Shown one piece after another: positions 6,146 to 10,547 of a DNA stretch of 10,547 nt. Location: NCBI GenBank assembly GCA_016199025.1, contig JACQHM010000252.1:1-10547 (forward strand), written 5' to 3'. The notes under the pieces were generated by a model, which did no database searches, was not told the DNA's origin, and saw only the letters and a program-made list of their open reading frames with translations. The stretch is from Candidatus Methylomirabilota bacterium (lineage in GTDB: Bacteria > Methylomirabilota > Methylomirabilia > Methylomirabilales > JACQHM01). Numbering within the stretch: position 1 is the stretch's first letter; the number at the start of each line of letters is the position of its first letter. The position numbers and the translations under genes were made by a program.

Positions 6146-7347
6146 TTCGGCATCTCCTGAAAGACCTCATCCAACATGGTGATCGCCCGGTCCACATCGG
6201 CCTCAGTCACGATCAGAGGAGGCATGAAGCGGAGGGCCTTGTCGCTCACGGCGTTCAACAGGAGACCTTTCTCCAGACACCTCCGGACGAGAGCCTTGGC
6301 GTCAGCCTCTAACTCTGCGGCGACGAGGAGGCCTTTGCCCCTGATCTCCTTCACAAAGGGGTATCTCCCCTTGAGCTCCTCCAGCTTCGCCATGAGATAC
6401 CCCCCCATCTTGACCGCCCGTTCGGGTAGGTTCTCCTCCAGGAGGGCCGAGAGGGCCGCGAAGGCCACGGCTGTCACAAACGGCGTCCCGCCAAAGGTGG
6501 AACCGTGACTTCCCGGGGTGAAATGCTCCGCCACCTCTTCCCTGGCCAGCATGGCCCCGATGGGGAGCCCACCCCCCAACCCCTTGGCCAGCGTCATGAT
6601 GTCCGGGCTCGCCCCCCAGTGCTGATAGGCAAAGAGCTTCCCCGTCCGGCCCATCCCGGTCTGGATCTCGTCCAGGATGAAGAGGGCGCCCGCCTCGTCG
6701 CAGAGCCGCCGGATCCCTGGCAGGTAGTCGTCGCCCGGGACGTACACGCCTCCCTCTCCCTGGATCGGCTCCACCAGGATGGCCGCGGTATGCGCATCGA
6801 CGGCCCGCTCCATGGCCCTCAAGTCATTGTAGGGCACGTACTTGAATCCGGGGATGAGGGGCTCGAACCCGTGTTGATACTTCTCCTGGCCCGTCGCCGC
6901 CAGGGAACCCAGGGTCCGGCCGTGGAAGGAATTGTAGGTCGTGATGATCTCATAGCGGTCGCTGGACCAACGCTCCTTGGCATATTTCCGGGCCAGCTTG
7001 ATGGCCGCCTCATTGGCCTCGGCGCCGCTGTTGCAGAAGAAGGCCTTCTTGGCGAAGGAGCGCTGGCAGAGGAGCTTGGCCAAACGGATCTGGGGCTCGA
7101 TGTGGTAGAGGTTGGAGATATGGATGAGCTTCTCGGCCTGCTCTTTGATGGCACCCACCACCTTGGGGTGGCAGTGGCCGAGGTTGTTCACGGCGATGCC
7201 GGCGACGAAGTCGAGGTACTCCTTCCCCTCCGTATCCCAGACCCTGACCCCCTCCCCTTTCTCGATGACGACCGGGAACCTGGCGTATGTATTCATCAAA
7301 TACCGTTGGGACTCCCTGATCAGTTCTTCCATCGAAGCCATCGTCAT
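6142..7347 (-). CDS. argD: Acetylornithine aminotransferase
   Basis: This PLP-dependent class III aminotransferase converts N-acetylglutamate semialdehyde and glutamate to N-acetylornithine and 2-oxoglutarate, and may also serve lysine synthesis as the succinyl-DAP aminotransferase. The 401 residues fit the family. The phosphate-binding block N-S-G-A-E-A-N-E-A-A is at 106-115, followed by F-H-G-R-T (141-145). E-P-I-Q-G-E-G-G is at 193-200, L-D-E-I-Q-T-G-M-G-R-T-G at 225-236 with Asp226 contacting the pyridine nitrogen, and the Schiff-base lysine is Lys255 in T-L-A-K-G-L-G-G-G. The E-P-I-Q-G-E-G-G and G-M-G-R-T-G pattern is typical of ArgD. ATG at 7347 has AAAGGAG (7356-7362) eight bases upstream; ATGs at codons 3 and 6 are less well placed. 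It is separated from the preceding gene by the MITE-like element and 142 further bases. Confidence 0.96.
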   Translation of the reverse strand: MTMASMEELIRESQRYLMNTYARFPVVIEKGEGVRVWDTEGKEYLDFVAGIAVNNLGHCHPKVVGAIKEQAEKLIHISNLYHIEPQIRLAKLLCQRSFAKKAFFCNSGAEANEAAIKLARKYAKERWSSDRYEIITTYNSFHGRTLGSLAATGQEKYQHGFEPLIPGFKYVPYNDLRAMERAVDAHTAAILVEPIQGEGGVYVPGDDYLPGIRRLCDEAGALFILDEIQTGMGRTGKLFAYQHWGASPDIMTLAKGLGGGLPIGAMLAREEVAEHFTPGSHGSTFGGTPFVTAVAFAALSALLEENLPERAVKMGGYLMAKLEELKGRYPFVKEIRGKGLLVAAELEADAKALVRRCLEKGLLLNAVSDKALRFMPPLIVTEADVDRAITMLDEVFQEMPK

Positions 7348-7489
7348 AAATCTGTCTCCTTTACGGAATGCTGACCTCTCACCACCTTTTCAGTCACCCC
7401 TATGGACTTCTCAATACCCCCTACCCGAATCTCGCCTGCGAGCAACGTTGGCAACAGCTCACCTTCTGCCTTGACGATCGATGGTCTTA

Positions 7490-7590
7490 GAGCCTATCCC
7501 AAAACTGTAGGGGAGCCGCTCTGCCGGCTCCCGAATCGGGCGGCCGCAGAGGGCCGCCCCTACACCCCATTCGAGTTTTGGGATAGGTTC
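7490..7590. mobile_element. MITE-like palindromic element with 17-bp terminal inverted repeats
   Basis: The ends, GAGCCTATCCCAAAACT (7490-7506) and its inverse at 7574-7590, match at 16 of 17 positions. They are flanked by TTA on both sides (7487-7489 and 7591-7593), which can be read as a target duplication of three bases or, shifting the boundary inward, five (CTTAG). Inside are two perfect eight-base hairpins with six-base loops: 7511-7532 (loop CTCTGC) and 7538-7559 (loop GCAGAG). GTAGGGG (7507-7513) and CCCCTAC (7557-7563) can pair as an outer stem. At 101 bp it has no coding capacity, so it would need a transposase supplied elsewhere; the end sequence looks like an insertion-sequence end, but I cannot name the family with certainty. 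The right end lies inside the 3' end of the UPF0175-like gene. Confidence 0.8.
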
Positions 7591-7778
7591 TTAGCCGTCG
7601 TGAGGGCGGCTAGGGTCTGAACAGCGGTGACATTTCCCTGAACCCCGAGATTCCAGAGGAGTTCCAGGACCTCTCGGGGTGGGCATCCCAGCACCTCTGC
7701 CGCCTCGCGAAGGCTCACCTCGCCCCGGCGATACCGCTCGGCTAAATCCCGCTCCAGCGTATCCATGACGACCTTCAT
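7560..7778 (-). CDS. Small UPF0175-like helix-turn-helix protein, 3' end altered by an insertion
   Basis: The 72-residue protein contains the pattern L-A-x-R-Y-R-R-G-E-V-S-L-R-E-A-A-E-V-L-G (11-30), then P-P-R-E-V-L-E-L-L. This resembles the UPF0175 family and the N-terminal helix-turn-helix of related antitoxin-like proteins. UPF0175 members often stand beside PIN-domain (DUF3368) toxins; none is present here. It starts five bases after the argB stop. ATG at 7778 has no good ribosome-binding site; ATG at 7766 has AAGG five bases upstream and would give 68 residues. The last nine residues (N-L-S-Q-N-S-N-G-V) and the TAG stop are encoded by the MITE-like element. Removing the element with one target copy would give an end T-A-K-T-I-D-R-Q-G-R-R and a TGA stop, so the core domain is intact. 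The family assignment is moderate. Confidence 0.6.
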   Translation of the reverse strand: MKVVMDTLERDLAERYRRGEVSLREAAEVLGCPPREVLELLWNLGVQGNVTAVQTLAALTTAKNLSQNSNGV

Positions 7779-7783
7779 CGCTT

Positions 7784-8647
7784 TTACTGGACGATCTCGG
7801 TGCCGATCCCTTTCTCGGTGAAGATCTCTAACAAAAGGGCGTGGGGGATCGTCCCGTTGATGATGTGGGTCTTCCTCACCCCTCCGTTTAAGGCGGTGAG
7901 GCAGGCCTGGACCTTGGGGAGCATCCCTTCCGAGAGGGTCCCGTCCAGGACGAGCTGCTCGATCTGGGCCCGGCTTAATGTGGAAAGGAGCTTCCCATCC
8001 TCATCCAGGATGCCATCAGTGTCGGTCAGGAGGACCAGCTTTTCAGCGGAGAGGGACGCCGCCAGCTCCCCCGCCACGATGTCGGCGTTGATGTTGTAGG
8101 TCAGGCCGTCTTCACCGAAGCCGGTGGGGGCCACCACGGGGATGAAGCCATCCCGCTCCAAGGCCCTCAAGATCGCCGGGGCAATACTCATCACCTCTCC
8201 CACGAGACCCAGATCCACCTCCTCCCCGCCCTGAACCATCGAGGCCTTTTTGGCCCTGATGAGCCCCCCGTCTTTCCCAGAGAGGCCTACCGCCAGCCCT
8301 CCATGGTGGTTGATCAGGCTGACGATCTCCTGGTTGATCTCCCCGACGAGGACCTGCTCCACGATCCGCATCGTCTCTTCATCGGTCACCCGAAGTCCCT
8401 TCACGAACTTCGGCTCCAGGCCGGCCTGCTTCATGGCCCGGCCGATCTGAGGCCCCCCACCATGGACCAGGATCGGCCGCATCCCGACGTAGTGCATCAG
8501 GATCACGTCCAGGATGACCGACCGCTTCAACCCCTCTTCCACCATGGCCGCCCCGCCGTACTTGATGACCACGGCCTTGCCGAAGAAGGCCTTGATGTAG
8601 GGAAGGGCCTCGATGAGGACCGATGCCTTCTCGATGAGACGGTCCAC
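7784..8647 (-). CDS. argB: Acetylglutamate kinase, arginine-inhibited type
   Basis: ArgB phosphorylates N-acetylglutamate at its gamma-carboxyl, the second step of arginine synthesis. The 287-residue protein is an amino acid kinase with K-Y-G-G at 29-32, H-G-G-G-P at 62-66, N-I-N-A-D (185-189) and Lys203 before the nucleotide-site segment L-L-T-D-T-D-G (206-212). It has the extra N-terminal helix A-L-P-Y-I-K-A-F (14-21) and the C-terminal G-I-G-T-E-I segment found in the arginine-sensitive hexameric kinases such as those of Thermotoga and Pseudomonas, so feedback inhibition by arginine is likely. That in turn suggests the acetyl-recycling route with ArgJ, which is not in the window. It starts with GTG at 8647, one base after the response regulator stop. 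GAGG (8654-8657), six bases upstream, lies in that gene, so translation is probably coupled. Confidence 0.96.
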   Translation of the reverse strand: MDRLIEKASVLIEALPYIKAFFGKAVVIKYGGAAMVEEGLKRSVILDVILMHYVGMRPILVHGGGPQIGRAMKQAGLEPKFVKGLRVTDEETMRIVEQVLVGEINQEIVSLINHHGGLAVGLSGKDGGLIRAKKASMVQGGEEVDLGLVGEVMSIAPAILRALERDGFIPVVAPTGFGEDGLTYNINADIVAGELAASLSAEKLVLLTDTDGILDEDGKLLSTLSRAQIEQLVLDGTLSEGMLPKVQACLTALNGGVRKTHIINGTIPHALLLEIFTEKGIGTEIVQ

Positions 8648-8648
8648 G

Positions 8649-9713
8649 CTAGGCCTCTTTCCTCTCGAAGGGTTCGGCCCGGTTTAACTCGCGGAGGGCC
8701 TCCAACTCCTTCACCTTCTCTTGAAGCTCCAGGTTGGCCCGGACCAACTTCTTGTTCACCTTGGCCACCTCGTCCACCGAAGAGGCAAGCTTATCAAAGA
8801 GTTGGGCGTTGGCGAAGCCTAAAGCCACCAGACAGGAAAAGGTCGTGAGGAGGGTGAGGTCATACTCGTCGAACTTGTCCCCCGAGATCTTATTGTTGGC
8901 GTTCAAGACCCCGATGACCTTGCCGTTCACCTTCAGGGGAACAGAGAGCAGGGACCTCGTCGTGTATTGGGGGTGAAAGCTGGACTCCTTGAACCGGGTC
9001 TCGGTCGCGAAGTCCTCGATCAAGAGGGGCTCCCCCTCCTTCGCCACCCACCCGGCGATCCCGTCGCCTACCCGTATCATCGTACTCCGCTTCAGATCCT
9101 CGCTTAAGCCCATGGCGTAGGCGATCCTCAGGGTCTGGGTCCCTTCATCGAGAAGCATCAGGGAGACGATCTCCACCTCGAGGAGGAGGGCGATCAAGTC
9201 GATGACCTTCTGGAAAAGGAGGTTGCTGTCCCGGAGAAACAGGCCCAGGGTATCCCATCGGATCATGTTGGCCAGCTCTAAGGAGCCTGTCGTGAGGCGT
9301 TCGAGCTGGCGAAAGTGGCGGCGCTGCTCCTCATCCAGCCGGCTCCTCTCTATGGCTCTCTCCACCACCTGGCAGAACTCGTCCAGGTTGAGCGGTTTCT
9401 TCATGAACTCGAAGGCCCACTGCCTGAGGGAGGTAAGGGCTTCCCTGGAGCCAAGGTCCACCTTCCCGCTCACCATGATGACCTGCACCTCGGGCTTCAG
9501 CCTCTTGATCAACGGGAGGACATCGAGGCCATCCAGCCCCGGCATGACCACGTCCAGAACCACCACCCGGACAGGCTCCTCCTCCAGGAGCTTCAGGGCC
9601 GCCGCGCCACTCTCGGCCGTCAGGACCCGATAGCCTTCCTGGCTCAAGGCATCGCTGGCCAGGGTGAGGAAAAACCTTTCATCATCGACGACGAGCACGG
9701 TCTCCATGGTCAT
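8649..9713 (-). CDS. Response regulator with REC, GAF and coiled-coil parts
   Basis: The 354-residue protein begins with a receiver domain (about 4-122) that has the acidic pair Asp10-Asp11, phosphoacceptor Asp54 in V-V-L-D-V-V-M-P-G-L-D-G, Ser82 and Lys106 in K-K-P. A linker follows, then a GAF domain (about 155-310) with D-G-I-A-G-W-V-A, I-E-D-F and S-V-P-L-K-V-N-G-K-V-I-G-V-L. The end is a charged coiled coil (about 313-345). There is no DNA-binding, GGDEF, HD-GYP or kinase domain, so it probably signals through protein contacts or dimer changes. No partner kinase is in the window. ATG at 9713 or at 9707 (M-E-T-V-L-V-V-D-D-E, preceded by GGGA) could be the start. Its stop is one base from the argB start, linking it to arginine synthesis at least by expression. 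The GAF ligand is unknown. Confidence 0.88.
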   Translation of the reverse strand: MTMETVLVVDDERFFLTLASDALSQEGYRVLTAESGAAALKLLEEEPVRVVVLDVVMPGLDGLDVLPLIKRLKPEVQVIMVSGKVDLGSREALTSLRQWAFEFMKKPLNLDEFCQVVERAIERSRLDEEQRRHFRQLERLTTGSLELANMIRWDTLGLFLRDSNLLFQKVIDLIALLLEVEIVSLMLLDEGTQTLRIAYAMGLSEDLKRSTMIRVGDGIAGWVAKEGEPLLIEDFATETRFKESSFHPQYTTRSLLSVPLKVNGKVIGVLNANNKISGDKFDEYDLTLLTTFSCLVALGFANAQLFDKLASSVDEVAKVNKKLVRANLELQEKVKELEALRELNRAEPFERKEA

Positions 9714-9814
9714 CCCATAAAGGCAAGCGTTCAGCAGGAAGCTTCCAACTGTCAGGAATAAAACGTAACGGGTAGGAGGCAGGACGATTCACATTTTACA
9801 CTTTACGTTTTACG
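9714..9814. other. Spacer between hslU and the response regulator with small repeats
   Basis: This 101-base spacer holds four contiguous imperfect heptamers (9787-9793, 9794-9800, 9801-9807, 9808-9814; on the minus strand CGTAAAA, CGTAAAG, TGTAAAA, TGTGAAT) that abut the hslU stop. TAAAACGTAA (9759-9768) and TTACGTTTTA (9803-9812) form a perfect ten-base inverted repeat, and GGAAGCTTCC (9737-9746) is a ten-base palindrome. No convincing sigma-70 promoter or T-tract terminator is visible. The AT-rich heptamers stand out from the GC-rich surroundings. The inverted repeats could be a regulator site or a transcript hairpin; neither is shown. Confidence 0.5.
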
Positions 9815-10547
9815 CTACAGGATGTAACGGCTGAGGTCCTGGTTCCTGACAATCTCGGAGAGCCTCTCCCTGACATAGTCAGCCGTGATCTTCACATGGA
9901 CCCCTTCCATGTGTGGGGCCTCGAAGGAGACCTCGTCCAGGACCCTTTCCATGATGGTGTAGAGCCGCCTGGCCCCAATGTTCTCGGTGGCTTCATTCAC
10001 CGCCGTCGCGATGGTGGCAATCTCCTCGACGGCATCGGGGGTGAACTCCACCTTCACCCCCTCCGTCGCCAGGAGGGCGACGTATTGCTTGGTCAGGGCG
10101 TTCTCGGGCTCGGTCAGGATCCGGACAAAGTCCTCCTTGCTGAGGGGCTTCAGCTCCACCCGTAAGGGGAACCGCCCCTGCATCTCGGGGATCAGGTCGG
10201 AGGGCTTTGCCACGTGGAAGGCGCCGGCGGCGATGAAGAGGATGTGGTCAGTCCGGACCAGCCCGTACTTGGTGTTGACGGTGCAACCCTCGACGATGGG
10301 CAGGAGGTCCCGCTGGACCCCCTCCCGGGAGACATCAGGGCCGTGGGCCGCCTCCCTCCCCGCGATCTTGTCAATCTCGTCAATAAAGATGATCCCCAGA
10401 TTCTCCGCCCGCCGGACGGCCTCGGAGGCCACCTCATCCATGTCGATGAGCTTTTGGGCTTCCTCCTGGGCGAGGATCTTCAGGGCTTCCTTGACCTTGA
10501 CCTTCCGCCGCTTCGTCCGTTGGGGGAGGAGGTTCCCCAGCATCTCC
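9815..10547 (-). CDS. hslU: ATP-dependent protease ATPase subunit HslU, C-terminal part
   Basis: HslU is the AAA+ unfoldase that feeds proteins to the HslV peptidase. The visible 244 codons are the C-terminal half or slightly more (the E. coli protein has 443 residues); the reading frame stays open at the window edge, so the apparent first Met is internal. The sequence runs from the end of the I-domain (P-Q-R-T-K-R-R-K-V-K-V) through E-E-A-Q-K-L-I-D-M-D-E and Walker B I-I-F-I-D-E-I-D-K to G-A-F-H (sensor 1 region). The arginine-finger region Q-G-R-F-P-L-R-V-E-L and sensor 2 G-A-R-R-L-Y follow. It ends D-L-S-R-Y-I-L, the tail that docks between HslV subunits and activates it. hslV would be expected just upstream, outside the window. 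All visible motifs are intact. Confidence 0.97.
   Translation of the reverse strand, partial: EMLGNLLPQRTKRRKVKVKEALKILAQEEAQKLIDMDEVASEAVRRAENLGIIFIDEIDKIAGREAAHGPDVSREGVQRDLLPIVEGCTVNTKYGLVRTDHILFIAAGAFHVAKPSDLIPEMQGRFPLRVELKPLSKEDFVRILTEPENALTKQYVALLATEGVKVEFTPDAVEEIATIATAVNEATENIGARRLYTIMERVLDEVSFEAPHMEGVHVKITADYVRERLSEIVRNQDLSRYIL

Noticed and set aside
6505..7374. Long plus-strand open frame opposite argD
   Set aside because: It covers argD in antisense, lacks a ribosome-binding site, and its translation mirrors the codon bias of argD without motifs.
7348..7489. ArgR operator upstream of argD
   Set aside because: I could find no convincing pair of ARG-box-like imperfect palindromes here or ahead of the other arginine genes.
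7344..7490. An open minus-strand frame of 48 codons whose TGA overlaps the argD ATG, suggesting a lost C-terminal half of the UPF0175-like gene
   Set aside because: Only about half of its codons end in G or C, far below the neighbouring genes. It has no good start codon, and removing the MITE-like element puts the UPF0175-like gene in a different frame. It is best treated as spacer, though a one-base indel could change this view.
8303..8848. Plus-strand frame spanning the argB-response regulator junction
   Set aside because: It overlaps two well-supported genes in antisense and its translation is rich in H, P and R with no recognisable pattern.
9714..9814. Intrinsic terminator after hslU
   Set aside because: No stem followed by a T-tract is present on the minus strand; the ten-base inverted repeat has a 34-base separation and no U-run.

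Overview
The window is a GC-rich bacterial segment in which every supported gene lies on the minus strand, so it is read from high to low coordinates. It is mainly an arginine biosynthesis operon: argB, argD, argF, argG and argH. The end of hslU lies upstream, and two lipoprotein genes plus a TPR-protein gene lie downstream. From memory, the order hslU - argB - argD - argF - argG - argH - lipoprotein - LptM-like lipoprotein resembles Geobacter-type Desulfobacterota. The abundant GC-rich palindromic repeats (the 'NPPLPPFSKGG' class and related ones) are common in Desulfobacterota, Methylomirabilota (NC10) and similar environmental lineages. I would place the organism in that broad group and no more precisely.

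Layout in transcription order. 10547-9815 is the C-terminal part of HslU. 9814-9714 is a spacer with a heptamer repeat and a palindrome. 9713-8649 is a response regulator with REC, GAF and coiled-coil parts; its stop codon lies one base before the GTG start of argB (8647-7784). 7778-7560 is a small UPF0175-like helix-turn-helix protein whose last codons and stop lie inside a 101-bp MITE-like element (7590-7490). argD (7347-6142) and argF (6145-5216) overlap by ATGA. A NIPSNAP-family gene follows (5200-4877). After it comes a short frame that reads through a double palindromic repeat and ends in what looks like the tail of a HEPN-domain protein (to 4680). Then come argG (4600-3392), a palindrome-bearing spacer, argH (3290-1896), an unrecognised conserved-looking lipoprotein (1853-1368) and an LptM-like lipoprotein (1353-1150). 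A pair of stem-loops (1138-1089) probably marks the operon end. A secreted seven-TPR protein (1015-47) and perhaps the first codons of another gene (28-1) complete the window.

Functionally, ArgB (of the arginine-inhibited type) and ArgD act on the acetylated intermediates, ArgF makes citrulline, and ArgG and ArgH complete arginine. ArgC and the deacetylating or transacetylating enzyme (ArgJ or ArgE) are not in the window and must be elsewhere.

The unusual content lies between the arginine genes. A diverged palindromic mobile element has two hairpins whose loops are exactly complementary. There is toxin-antitoxin-like debris (a UPF0175-like gene without a partner and a HEPN-like tail). Palindromic repeats are translated in frame in one or two genes. 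A signalling gene is translationally joined to argB. I found no tRNA, rRNA, CRISPR array or complete transposase gene.
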